This document shows, one piece after another, positions 1 to 11,995 of a stretch of DNA of 64,000 nucleotides (position 1 is the first letter of the stretch; every line of letters begins with the position of its first letter). The notes beneath the pieces were generated by a model. That model saw nothing but the letters and a program-made list of their open reading frames with translations. It was not told the origin of the DNA and made no database searches. Source of the DNA: Nymphaea colorata (taxonomy: Eukaryota > Streptophyta > Magnoliopsida > Nymphaeales > Nymphaeaceae); assembly GCF_008831285.2 (NCBI RefSeq), contig NC_045147.1, positions 9,642,334 to 9,706,333 on the forward strand, in the 5' to 3' direction. The position numbers and the translations under genes are program-made.

Positions 1-1929
1 CACCAATGGTAACCACCTCTCTCTCTCTTTGTTTAACACCAAACTAATGATGGATTAAAGCTCTTAAGCTAGTATTAAACATTAATCTAATTCAGATAAC
101 ATTTTAATTCTAATTAACTACTCTAACCTCATCATATTATTAAATTAATTTTTCTACCTCTTCTTATTATTTAATTAGCTTTCACAACTTCCTTAAAAAT
201 AGAACATATTAAAATACAATATAATAGTAAGTAATAAAATATATTACTTACATCTATAAGTGGGTGTTGCCACCCCTTTTGGGGAGGTAATTTGGAGGTG
301 GAGAGAGAGAAAAGGAAGAAATATAGGGAGAAAAGAGAGAAAAAAAGAGGGATGAGAGAGAAAAATAAGGAAAGAGAAATTCCGTTGATGATGAAACTTT
401 GCTGGATTCTTCTAGAGTAGAAATCTTGCAAAAATTTAAGGTACAGTGAAGGTTATTGCAGTTTCTCTAATTAATATAAAATTTTAGATTTTTGACCATA
501 GAAATTTTGATTTCTCTTCCTAACTTGCGTTTTGCAGCTATTCTCTACGATTTCTATGGATTGGAATTGAGAAAAATAGGCTGGCAGATGAGATTCTGCT
601 ATATTGTTATTTGAAACTTTGAAGCACCTTGAAATGCATGAAACACATGCAAACAATAAATTGACTGTATCAACGACATTTGTGTGGCTTCATTGTCTAA
701 GCTGCATTGAAACCATGCCATTTCGTACAGCAGTTCGTTGTGTCACGAATTTTGGCAGTAGCCCAGGATAGGTTGTGGGACCCAACTAGTCTTAGTCAGC
801 CCTGACCACTACTAGATCTTAGTTGGCTACAATTCGGCTTTGGTTAGATAACCTTGGCCTTGCCCAAAGTCAACCATAATTAGATTATCATTGTGATCAA
901 AATATTGTTTAAATCAATAAAGTTGAGATTTAGTGGCTTGAACCAAGTCGTTTAAGTGAATGACTTACGCTAAATAAGTTTAACTTCATTATTTAAACAC
1001 ATAGTCATGCATATATGTATATTATTAAGTTGTATTTGATTTTGGTAAAATGTGCAGCATGCAGGCTAGGAGTTCAAGCTATGTTGGTGATACAAAATCA
1101 TATTTGAGTTCCAAGAGTGGTGCTATTTTATGAACAAACCATGCTTATCATTTTGATGTGGGCAATGACTTAGGGCCAGTTTTATATTTTTGGGTTGATA
1201 GTATAAGAGAAAGTCCGAGTACAGTCTAGTATACTTGGAGTATCCAGGTTGATGGTACAAGGGAAAATCTGAGTACGACTTTGTACTGGAAATGAAAAGT
1301 CTAAGATCGGTTTCCAGGTTGATGGTATAAGGGAAATTCATGTGTGGCCCAGTATACTAGAATTGAAAAGTCGAAGATCGACACATGTGATGACTATAAA
1401 GAGTCGAACCCAAATCTAAAACATAAAATGGGCCAGGTTGGGTGAAATGAGGGTCTGGGGACCTGTGATCGAAAACTTTTATGAGTGTAGGGATTAAAGT
1501 GTAAGTGCTCCTTCACTAGGACACTTAAAAGGATCCCACCCCCGGTGTGAGACAATGAGTGTGGAATGTAGTTACTCCAGTATTGTAGTTGAGCTCAATA
1601 AAATGTGGTTACCCCAAATTATACCAATATTTCTGGTGACCTAGTGTTTGGAACCATAAGTTGTGCAACGGTCCACCCTAAATATTTGCCTCCAGTAATG
1701 ATACTCACTCATTCAGTTTTAGCAATCAACACAATGCATGGGAAATTGCTGGGAAGGGATGCTATGTGCATTTCCCTTACACATTTTTGTTTATACATAT
1801 ATGCACATTTCTTCGGTTGTTCAAAACTACCACTTCAGAGCCGTAGCTCCTTGACATATATAAAGTACTCTTTACAAATAGGTGTGTTTCATTAGAAAAA
1901 TTAATTGCTAAGATAGATTGTGTCGTATG
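1..1929. other. AT-rich intergenic DNA, no gene recognised
   Basis: I see no credible coding sequence; the ORFs here are short and low in complexity. Between 1192 and 1340 there are three degenerate copies of a short block (consensus near AGGTTGATGGTATAAGGGAAA, starting about 1192, 1246 and 1316), followed by similar GAGTAC/GAAGATCG words. This looks like the decayed interior of an old repeat. No LTR ends or target duplications could be found. Confidence 0.6.
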
Positions 1930-2123
1930 CTAATTACACAGGCAAGTAATGTCTGTGCATAGACATATTGGGCCTATGCTAACTATTTAGATGTGTGATT
2001 GTCTTACTTCCACTTGGTCATATATATATATTATACTAATTACACAGGCAAGTAATGTGTGTGCATAGACATATTGGGCCTATGCTAACTATTTAGATGT
2101 GTGATTGCCTTACTTCCACTTGG

Positions 2124-2135
<12 letters not shown>
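1930..2135. repeat. Tandem duplication of a ~106-bp block
   Basis: A block beginning CTAATTACACAGGCAAGTAA at 1930 is repeated at 2036 with only a couple of substitutions (for example TGTCTG/TGTGTG and TTGTCTT/TTGCCTT). Each copy ends in a TA-rich tract. The second copy's tract has expanded into the microsatellite that follows, so replication slippage in the TA tract probably drove the duplication. Confidence 0.85.

Positions 2136-2162
<27 letters not shown>
2126..2162. repeat. (TA)n microsatellite
   Basis: An uninterrupted run of about 18 TA dinucleotides at the end of the duplicated block. Short ORFs on both strands that cross it are artefacts of the repeat. Confidence 0.95.
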
Positions 2163-2165
<3 letters not shown>

Positions 2166-3296
2166 TTTACCTTGATTTCTTTTTCGTGCTCAGCTGTGTA
2201 CGACAGTGGAGCATCACACTCTCTCTCATGCAGTGGTTCCCTGCCATGAAGAGCAGCTTTTTTTTTCTTTTTCTTCATTGCCGTTTTCATCTTCTTCATT
2301 CACTTTGCTTTTTTCTTATTGTGGTTCTCCTGCTATGAAGAACAACTCTCACTTGTGTTATTCTGTTTTGCCTCTTCCATCACCATTTTTCTTCTTCTTC
2401 AATGTTTGTTCACTGTGTTTTTTGCAATGTTTCATGGTTAATGGCTTCACCATTTTCCTCATCAGCATCTGGCACCACTTGTTGTTGGTTATCCACCAAT
2501 AGAGGTCATTGGGAAAGGTATAAGTGTATTTTCTACTTCCCAACGGCCATCCATTTGTATTCTAAGTTCTCACTATGTTTTTCTTTTGCCTTAATTTTCT
2601 TCTTGAAATAGAAGTCACAAAGGCTTGGGAATGTTTAAGTTTCTCATTCAATAATTTCCTTTTGATTGGGAATGTTTTAACATTAAGGTTTCTTCATTAG
2701 CTGATTAAATGTTCACATCATCCATTATGTTGATTTAGGTGTTTGTACATGTAGGAAGAGAGAGAGAGTTGGGGGGGGGGGTGGGGGGGAGAGATCAGAG
2801 TCTTTTTTATTGCCTTTTATGTTTTTTACATGTTCTAAAATATTTTGGGTCATTTGTATGTGGAGTTGAGAGGGAGAATGTGGGTGTATTTTTATTGTTT
2901 CATCTTTTATTCATATTTTATTAGATTTTTGTTTAACTATGTGGATTTTAGGTGGTTTTATACGCAAAAAGAGAGTTTGTGTATTTTTATCTTTAGATTA
3001 TATTTTTTACATATTTTATTAAATTATTCTTTCACCATGTGAAATGTTTGAGGTTGTTTTGCATGTGAGAGAGTGAAGGAAAAAAAAGGAGATAGAGATG
3101 TATATATTGTGTATTTTTATTGACCCATCTAGTTTCTATATATTTTATTAGTTTGTTTTGCTATGTGAGTTTCAGGCCATCTGTATGTGAAGAGAGAGAA
3201 AAAGTGAAAGATTTTATGTTTTTGTTGACTTATTTGTTTTCCAAATGTTTTTTCATGTATGTTTTTTATTGATTGTAAATCTTAAGTTACATATAC

Positions 3297-3299
<3 letters not shown>
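2163..3299. other. Low-complexity AT/pyrimidine-rich DNA, no gene
   Basis: T-rich sequence with repeated short motifs such as TATTTTTATTG and GTGAGAGAGAG. It contains a G-rich tract at 2771-2789 (eleven G, one T, seven G). No exon structure or conserved protein is recognisable. Confidence 0.6.

Positions 3300-3384
<85 letters not shown>
3300..3384. repeat. Compound microsatellite (GA)n-(TA)n
   Basis: A GA run (about 3300-3328) is followed by AAGAAGA and then a TA run (about 3335-3384). Confidence 0.95.
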
Positions 3385-3387
<3 letters not shown>

Positions 3388-4418
3388 AAGCACAATTTAA
3401 ATATATGTATCTCATGGCACTATCTATTTGTCTTTATATCCAAGCAAACAAATGATGGCCAAAATTACAACATGTTCATATGGGCAAACACTCATTGTTC
3501 ATAGACAAGTTTTGTCCATAGACATGTGTTTCAGGAACATTTGTTCTTGCAACCAAATGGTATCTAAGGCATTACAATTGGACAATGATGGCAGAACATG
3601 ATGGATTCTAGTGAGGTGGAATTGATTCGGCATGAGGAAGTGTTGGAGGCATGGGTTACTCCATTAAATGCATGGAATGGCTGGTGGAACTTGGTTCATA
3701 TCCTCAATGTTGCTGGCCCACGACTAGAAGTGCCGACAGTCAAGAGGTCAGCCTGCATTCCATGAATAGTCATGCCAGTTATAGAGCATCCAACAATAAG
3801 AGACAAACACATGAGAGAATAACGAGGCCCGTTTGACCGAGCACAACACCTACACTGCTTGATCAAAGGGCCCCGAAGGTCGTGCCCAGCCTGGTCACAC
3901 ACCACATGCACTAGCCTATGTCCAGTCCACCCGCAAAGGACCGCCACACTGGGTGCGGTAAATGCCCAGCCCAACATGCTTAGGGGACACACACCTGAAA
4001 CCCATGCTCAGCCCACACCAAGAGAACAAGTGGGGTAACATGGGTGTGCTCAGCCTCGGCCAGCTTAGTACGGCCGAACCCCTTCTACTAGAGGGGAGGT
4101 GCCCAGCCAACCCATGTGCACCTCCTCAACAACATCCAGGGTCTCACAGGCCCATTTAATAGAAAAAGGGTGCCTTTCAGTCTTGTTGAACCAGGTAGCA
4201 TGTAATGCTTCAAAAGTTTAGTCAGGTATTTAACATTATGAAAAGAGAGAGGGTGACTGGTTTCAGTCAATCTGAGTTTGTTATAATTGGTATTAAAGCT
4301 AGTTCAATACAGACTAAAGGTTCCAGACACACATACATGTCTGCCTTAGAGGTTGTTTGAATTACCCGGAACACCCCAGAACGGAACACACTGTTTTGTT
4401 TTACTGACTCAAATGTCA
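3385..4418. other. Gene-free stretch, possible very old LTR-element debris
   Basis: No coding sequence is recognised. At 4287-4302 the sequence TTGGTATTAAAGCTAG resembles a decayed initiator-Met primer-binding site (canonical TGGTATCAGAGC), and GGTATCTAAGGC near 3560 is a weaker lookalike. Either could mark the inner edge of an eroded LTR, but no paired LTR was found, so this is only a suggestion. Confidence 0.3.
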
Positions 4419-4423
4419 GAAGG

Positions 4424-7400
4424 TGGTAGGGTCTGCCCGAATGCGTCCAAGAAATCCACAAGAGGCCGCCGAAGACCCTCTCCAAGATCTAAGAGGAGGT
4501 TGCCGTTCAATGGGTAAGTTAATTACAATCTTTGGTTCCCGCCAGACAATCACCCCGACTCAAAATGGTCAAGTAAGTACAAGTATGGCTTTCCCAAACC
4601 CGACTTGAATCTACTACAAGTGACTAGGATAGGTGTGAGGCTTAATACAAATTGCGGCGATACAGTATATCACTCTCCTCACTCAACATTCATCAAACCA
4701 TTCAAACCACCCTGTCATACAATCTCCAGTCGGAACAAACCACGCCCTTGCCCTAGGTGGTCCATAACCCGGGAATCGTGTCATTGGCAAGGTGCCTTGG
4801 AGGGATCCCAGTCGGTTGTTAATGCCAATGGCTGGTTAAGAAAGCAAGCAACTCCCTTTCCATGGATCTATAGGGGGATCAGATGTTACCTCCCAAGGCC
4901 TCGCTTGGGGACTCCACGTTCACCAAAGGTGATAACCGGCATCAATAGATGGCTGCCTCCTTCGGTATTTCCAGCCACTTCCACCTTAGGCCACACCACT
5001 TCTCCTCCTTGGACGGAATAAGAACAAGAGAGAGATCAAGTTCTATTCGGGTAAACAAATGAGAGAAGGAGGTGTGGATCTAGTCACCCGATCGAAGATT
5101 AACCCCTAGTTGAATGGTGACGATGTAGGGGGAAGCAATTGCCAATATCGCTTGGCGGATGCGGTTCCTTCTCTATCCCGGGCTGCAATCTTCCATGGGT
5201 AGGAGTTGAAGTCCACGTTCTTCTTGCTGGAATCAAGATAGAGTAGGCAAAACCAGCAAGTATCAAATAATAAAAGCGAATAATGAATCAACTTCTAGAA
5301 GAGGAAAACCTTCACCCGTAAGACCAATTTAACCCCGGTCTTTTGTATTGAAAGGGGGTTGCAATTGCCAGAGCACCGGTGGACGTTGAGGCAATCCTCA
5401 AATTACGCTCCTTCTCCTCCTCTCACGACCCCTACCGAGACCATGGACCAGCCACCTCCACTTGCACGGATCGGTTAGGAGAATGACAATAGAAGCAATC
5501 AAAGACTTACCAAATTTGGAAGAGGGGTTAGAGAGATAATGCACTTCACCGGATCGATGGATCTCCCCAAGAGTAAGACAAGTCGATTGAGGGAAGCAAG
5601 TGTTGGAAGCGCCAACACACGCGTGTCTTCCTCCTTGTCCGGTGAATGTTGAGATTCCGGCCAGAAATGTTGATCGGATTCCGGCGAATCAACTTCCTCC
5701 TTGCTCACCGCGGCTCCCCGAGATTTCCAAGGCTGGTCGTCCTTCTCCTCACACGAGCTAGGGCTAGAAGCTTCCCTAACGTGCACGTGAGTCTCCCTCC
5801 TAAGTGTCGGAACTGGCCGGAAGATGCTGGATCTGGCCGGAATGATGGTCGGAAATCTGAGTTATGCCATGAAATCCGGCAAACAGGCTAACAGGCTCCC
5901 AGATATTTTAAACAAGGTTTTGATGGACAAATCAACTCGGAATACCTTGAATTTTGGATATGTTGTAGAAATTTTAATTACGAATCCAATGGTATATGGA
6001 TCCCCTGAAAATTTCAAGGGAATATCCAGAAACAACCTCTGCAAGTGGCGGATCTGCGGCGGTTGCGCCTGAGCGGTGGCGGCAGAAATGGCAGACTTTC
6101 GTCGCAGATTTGACTGCCTTGACTTGGTCCGATCTGCCTGAAATTTTAGTATATTGGAGAGGATGACAAGGGATTTCCAACGAGCTATAGAACGCCTCAA
6201 AACTCCCAGTAGATCTCTGAGAATCGCTTTCTGATTGGAGGTGTGTCCTGAAGCTATTTTCAGAAACCGAGAACCGCGACTTTCCTTCTCCACGCGTTTT
6301 CTCCTCTTTTCCTCCGCGATTTCCTCTTTCTCCTTCCTTCTTCTTCCTCACTTCACTCCCAGGCTTAAGTAAAGTCAATCTGTACCTTCTGGACGTGAAA
6401 CTCGCCAATCTGACCATGGTTATCATGGGAGAACTCCGAATTTAGGTGGCGGTGTAATTCCAACCAGATGCTTCATTTTCCTCCTTGTTGAACCGAGCGA
6501 TCCAATCTTCCTCCCCACACGATACCGTGGATGCCAATCTCAGTTAGACAAGGGCTCTTGAATGCAAAGATTGACACCACGTTGATCTTATGGACAGGGC
6601 TGCACCGAGACTCCTACCACCAAGTATCGGAAGGAAGGGAATACTTGGCTCACGGTGGAACTTTCGCCGAATGTCGATGGTGGATTAGGGATGGGCAGAA
6701 CCACAGCTCGTCTTCTTCTCCACCTCTCTCTATGGCAGATGCCTCTCAACACCTTCGTGGTCAAGGTGAAGGCATGGCTGCATATCCAAGAACTTCTTGG
6801 TTTGGGAATGATGATAAACTTCGCGTTAATGACTACCGGCAGCCATTAATCTCATGAAGCTCCTCAATATTCTCACGGCTTGGTGAGTATTGTAGTGTAT
6901 TGCTTCCAAGGAAGCCACAACCTAAGGTCCAAAGAACTCCTCATGCAGAGGGAGAGAGAAAACTCAATTTCATTGTACAAGAATGAATAAAACGTATCGG
7001 TTTTGGCTTATATACAAGTGTCAAACCGGTTCAAAGCACTGTCTCGAGATGAGACGTAAAACAAACCGAATCAAACAAGAAAACAGTACAAAAGCAAATG
7101 AATCAAATCATTCTAAGTAATTGTTCAAATCTGATTTGGGCCAAAGGCCCCACCTCGCCTAGGTCCGCCTGAGCTTCGCAAATCTGATCTGTGAAGTGGA
7201 CCCAAGCCCATCGTTCTTGATCTGCACTAGGATAATGTGTTCTCCTCGCCAAGCGAAGCCCACCTTCATCTAGGCTAAGTGCGCCTAGGTCTTCCTCTTC
7301 CGAACTTGGTGAGTCCGGGTCTTTCGCATCTAGGCTAAGTGCGCCTAGGTCTTCCTCACCTAGACCGGGTGGGTCTAGGTCTCCTAGGTCAAGGTCACCT

Positions 7401-7700
7401 AGGTCTTCGATGAACTTCGCATTCTTAACCTCACAAGGCCAAGATATGCCAAAGCCGTTTGAAGTCTCTTCCGCTTTGCTTGAGGAGTTAACATCACAAG
7501 GAAAAAATCTGCCTTCTCCCGAAAACGACTTTGAAGACTTCGGGAGTTTAACCTCCCTATGCGTTTGACCCGCTCCCTAAGTCTCTCCCAACTGTTCTTC
7601 GCAAATCTCATGAGCACAAAAATTAGCCTCACAATACGAAAGAGCGCCTTCGGCGGCGGTGCCCACATGAGACATACAGGCTCTAGGTAGTCTCATATCA
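4424..7700 (-). repeat. 3' LTR of the chromovirus (about 3.28 kb)
   Basis: It starts TG and ends CA on the plus strand. Positions 6475-7700 match 17332-18544 at high identity over about 1.2 kb, which identifies them as the two LTRs. On the minus strand a TATA-like CTTGTATATAAG lies near 7010-7019. It is followed by an AT-rich leader and a TCTC-rich tract, the usual U3/R layout of plant LTRs. Immediately right of it, 7701-7712 reads as a minus-strand polypurine tract (GGAGGGTGGGGT). ORFs within this interval have no recognisable products. Confidence 0.8.
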
Positions 7701-9290
7701 ACCCCACCCTCCTCAGATCGAGCTTGTCCCCAAGCTCGTGATGCAGGAAAACGGAGGCGAATTTGGTCCAACTCCTCTCAAGAGGTCCCACCATTTTGTA
7801 CCACAAAACCAAGACTTCATGCCGTTGCCTACCATCCCTCAAAGCGTACCGGTGCCTCAAGATCCGGTATGAAGTAGGCTGCTGGTTCGGTATATGCTCT
7901 ATGTTCCCTAGAAGAGGTCCATGGTGTGGCTTCAACCGAGTCACATGGAATACCGGATGGACTTGGGCAGCCGGTGGTAAAGCTATACGGTAAGCAGCCT
8001 TCCTGAAGCACTTGGTATGGACCATAGTACTTTGGAAGAAGCTTTGAATAAGGCTGCCCCAATAAGGACTCCTGCTTGAAGGGAAGTCGCTTCAACCATA
8101 CATAATCTCCCACATTGGTGATGTTCAATTTTTGTGACTTAAGAATCTCTTCCCTGGTACAAAGAGTACTATCTAAATCATCATCCATGGCTGTCTCTTC
8201 CTTATAATGTGGGATCGTGGGAGGTGGAAACCCATACACTGCCTCATATAGAGTGACTCATGTGCTCGAGTGGAGGCTAGTGTTATATGACCATTCTGCC
8301 CATGCTAAATGTCTGAGCCAAGTATTGGGCCTTACCCCTGCATAACACCTGAGGTATGTTTCTAGCGTTCGGTTCACTACCTCACTCTGTCCATCGGTCA
8401 GTGGATGGTGTGCTGTACTAAATTGTAGAGTGGTACTGGCTAGATGCATATACTCTTACCAAAAAGCCCCCAAGAAGATCGAATCTCAATAACTCACAAT
8501 GGTGTTGGGCATTCCATGAAGCTTCCCAACATGATCGTGATAGGCTGCTGCAACTAGAGGACCTTGATAGAGACAAGGTAAAGGTATGAAGTGTGCATAC
8601 TTCGTGTCAATCGATCTACTACTACCATGATCGTCTCTTTTCCTTCTAACTTTGGCATTGCCTTTATGAAGTCCGTAGAAACATCCCTCCATGGCTGTGT
8701 GGGTATGGGCAATGGAACGAGATGCCCTGGAGGCCTGACTGCCTCGTATTTTTCCCTCTAGCAGATCTGACAATCCTTCACAAATTGCTTCACATCGGCC
8801 TTCAAACCCTCCCACCAGAACTGGGATTTGATCCTGCCTACTATTTTGGTCACTCCATCATGACCCGATGTGGCTGCCTCGTGGAAATGTCTAATCAACT
8901 CAGTGCTCAAAACTGACTGCTTGGGTATGACAACCTGACCTTTGTGATACAGTAATCAACCATGCATCGTGTAATTGGGAATAGATCCGGGATTCTAGGT
9001 GATAGATGCCTTCAATAACCTCGTGCTATCCTCAGCATTCTGATCCTGCTCATTCCTATCCCATAAATTGGTACTCGAAATGGACAAGGTCATCATCATT
9101 TGCTCACCCAAACGAGAAAGTGAGTATACAGCCATGTTTTTGGGACCTTTCTTGTACTATATGGTGAAATGATAACCCAACAACTTAGAAAGCCATTGTT
9201 GTTGGATTGGAGTGGTCACACGCTGGTTCACCATGTATTTCAAGCTGTTGTGGTCGGTCCTTACCACAAACTTGCGTCTCAACAGGTATG
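7701..9290 (-). pseudogene. Chromovirus pol remnant: RNase H C-terminus, integrase, chromodomain-like tail
   Basis: Read on the minus strand from about 9290 down. The RNase H end contains RTDHNSLKYM and KLLGYHF. The integrase zinc-binding region contains HEAATSGHDG. The catalytic core contains VVVDRLTKYAHFIPLP (about 8600) and the DGQSEVVNRTLE motif with the catalytic Glu (about 8390). The integrase C-terminus contains VHPVFHVTRLKPH (about 7950) and a decayed chromodomain-like VLVLW segment. The reading frame is broken by several stops and frameshifts. The final stop lies at 7693-7695, just inside the LTR, so the polypurine tract is part of the coding region. Gag, protease, reverse transcriptase and the first half of RNase H of this element are missing. 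Confidence 0.85.
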
Positions 9291-9359
9291 GACGTCAAAA
9301 GGTACATTGAAAGCGGAGAATTTTCGATTGAAATGCCCAAAAATGACTCCCTTCTTTCT

Positions 9360-10704
9360 ACCCGTTATACCTGCCAGACAAGTTTTCTTTATTGGAGAGT
9401 ACTTCTTTTTGTACCGAACAAAAGTCTTGATAATGTAATAAATTGCATGTTTGATGCGACTTCCTTCCTCATATTGTGCCAAAAAGCCGCCACATGCTAA
9501 CTCATTCACTCTGATGTACAGCAGCAATGGTCTACCCAACATCGATGGTTTTAGAATTGGTGGATTTAGAATGTATTTCTTGATCATTTCGAATGAATGT
9601 TAACATTCAAAACCCTATTCAAACTTGACACCTTTCCTCAGCAGCTGGTTGAATGGCGCGCATCTCATGGCCAGATTGGAAATGAATCGTCTGATGGATT
9701 GGGTTTGTCCTTGCAACCTTCACAACTCCTTGATATTGGTAGGTGGTGGCATATCAATTATTGCCTCAGCTTTGGTAAGATCCATTTCAATCCCCTTCTT
9801 ATTGACCATGAAACCCAAGAGCTTGCCTGACTCAACTCCAAACACACATTTTAAGGATTCAGGCGAAGCTTCTACTGTAAAAGCTTCTCGAATACTTGGG
9901 CAAGAGTTTCAATGTGATCTTCTCTCGTCTTGGATTTGATCAATATGTCATCGATATACGCATCCATGATTTTATGCATCTGGTCATGGAAGATGGCAGC
10001 CATGGCTCTTTGATAGGTTGCTCCAGCATTCTTCAACCCAAATGGCATTACCGTGTAACAAAAAGTGCCCCAGGGTGTAGTAAAAGCGGTCTTAGGTTGA
10101 ACTTTGACTGCTAATTTAATCTGGTTATATCTCGAATATCCATTCATGAAAGAAAACATTGCATGACCTGCAGTACTGCCTATCAATAGATCAATGTTTG
10201 GAAGAGGATATCATCCTTAGGTGTGGCTTTGTTCAAGTCTCGAAAGTTAATGCACAACCTGACTTTGCCATTTTTCTTAGGGACCACCACGATGTTCGCC
10301 AATCATTCGGGGTAATCAATGGCACGAATGAATTTTGCCTTTAGCAAGTCCTCTAATCCTTCTTTTACAGGGCCTTCTAGTCGAGGGTCAAGCTTGCACA
10401 ATTTTTGCTTAATCGGCTTGCAGTTAGGATTTAAGGGTAAACGATGTTTGACCAACTGGGGGTCTAAGTCTGGCATATCTTCATAAGTCCAAACAAAAGC
10501 TTCTTGGTTACTTATAAGAAAGTCCACCAATCTTTTCTTCTCATCTATTGACAAACTGGTGCCAATTTGAAGAATTTTAGGATCTTCACTGGTTCCAATA
10601 TTAATTTCTTCAATTATATCATTAACCAAGGATGAATGATGTTCTTGTTTTTGAATCTGAGTGAATTCTGGTAATTCTGACTCGGGTATTGCCATAGGTT
10701 CCAT
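9360..10704 (-). pseudogene. Ogre/Tat-like reverse transcriptase and RNase H (5' half), degraded
   Basis: From right to left: a pre-RT segment with DMPDLDPQLVKHRLPLNP (about 10440-10500); the RT fingers and palm with NGYSRYNQIKLAV, FTTPWGTFCYTVMPFGLKNAG and the catalytic YIDD box (about 9945); and then an RNase H start with LGRPLLLYIRVNE and IYYIIKTFVRYKKKYSPIKK (about 9380-9540). The coding frame is interrupted: ORFs at 10303-10704, 9872-10186 and 9279-9587 lie in different frames and are separated by stops. The catalytic aspartates of the RT box are intact in sequence, but the product cannot be translated as one protein. Confidence 0.85.
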
Positions 10705-11125
10705 TTCACCGACTGTTTGTTCGATAAATGCTTTCTGGGGGGACTTTCGAGGAAAAAGAATAAACTAAGACATATTGAGTTCCGACATCCTGTAAAGAAC
10801 ATAAAGGAAAGAGTTGGACAAAACTAAAATTGACAACAAAAGATTACTTGCATTTGCATATTAAAAAAAAGGTTCGTAGTTCATAGAATGGGTCCTCTCA
10901 TGAGACAAGACAAAAAGATGTTTAAAATTACAAAATTCATGAGAGGATTTTGAAACAAAAGTGAATACTATTAGCCCCCAAGATCTTCTTCAAATTCCCT
11001 TATGATATCCCAGTCCTCTCATGTTCATCTGAAAAAAGATGTTAATCGGTTGCAAGATGCCATCTTCATTTTTCCCGAGTCCAGTTAATGGACGGTAGCC
11101 ACCTTTCAGAAGCAACTAAAAACCC

Positions 11126-11953
11126 TTAGGGTTTTTTCATGAAATGAACATACAATGGGTGTTCTTGGTAACTTGCATGATTGCTTGAAATAGTATAAGC
11201 ATTCTCGGATGGTTCTCCTATCTCCATGTTCTGCATCCATTCTTCTAAAGGTCTGTCATTTGTTGTTCTTATGCTCGGTACATCCACCGGATCAATGAGT
11301 CTAGGGAGCATGAGTTGCATCAACCTCTCGACCGGATCCTCAGCATGGAAGTACTGATGGACCAAAATTTCATTTCAGGCATTGATGAAGAGTGGATGAG
11401 ATCCCTCGTACTTGTCCCAGTACATCTACCATGTGAAATACAATGTAATGGCTAGTAATTTCAATGATCACATTCATGTCGAGGGTACCTTTGCTGTTCA
11501 TGCCTCAGCCATCGTATCCGTTGATCTTGGTATTATCAGAACGATATTTGTTTTCATGAAATCCCAAAGCTTTGGCTGTGAGATCGGGGCAAATATTTAA
11601 GCCACTTTCTCCGTCAATCCGTACATGTGGCACAGTCATTCCATTGACTTGGACGATGATGTAAAGAGCATCTTCATGAAAATATCCCCATTTTGAGAGG
11701 TCCTTCTCTAAAAAGGTAATTGATTGGTCCTTAGAGGGTCGAATCCAATCTCCTTAACTATACATTCTTCCAAGGGGAGGACCTTACCCCAGTAGCATGA
11801 ATCTTCATCGAGAGAGTCATTTGATGACTCATCATCACCGCTTTGTAAGATAAAATTCTTTGGGATTATTTGAAGTTTTTCGGATGAACCTTCTATCTTT
11901 CCGTTCATCAGAGCAATAAAATTCAAAGGTTTCTTACCTTGATCTGTCACCAT
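11126..11953 (-). pseudogene. Ogre/Tat-like protease region, degraded
   Basis: Between gag and RT the minus strand reads as a retropepsin-like region with broken frames. Segments include LYIIVQVNGMTVPHVRIDG (about 11600-11660), followed by GLNICPDL, and GISSTLHQ further downstream. This is the order seen in Ogre/Tat proteases, in which a short active-site motif is followed by a conserved SSLHQ-like word. Here the active-site environment reads IDGES rather than a clean D-S/T-G, so it is probably inactive. An ORF at 11708-11953 covers the acidic linker upstream. Confidence 0.6.
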
Positions 11954-11995
11954 GACTTTATGTGAACTACTTCCACCACAAGGTCAGATATGCTC

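Noticed and set aside
2093-2338. ORFs on both strands across the TA microsatellite
   Set aside because: Tyr-Ile repeats produced by (TA)n; not coding.
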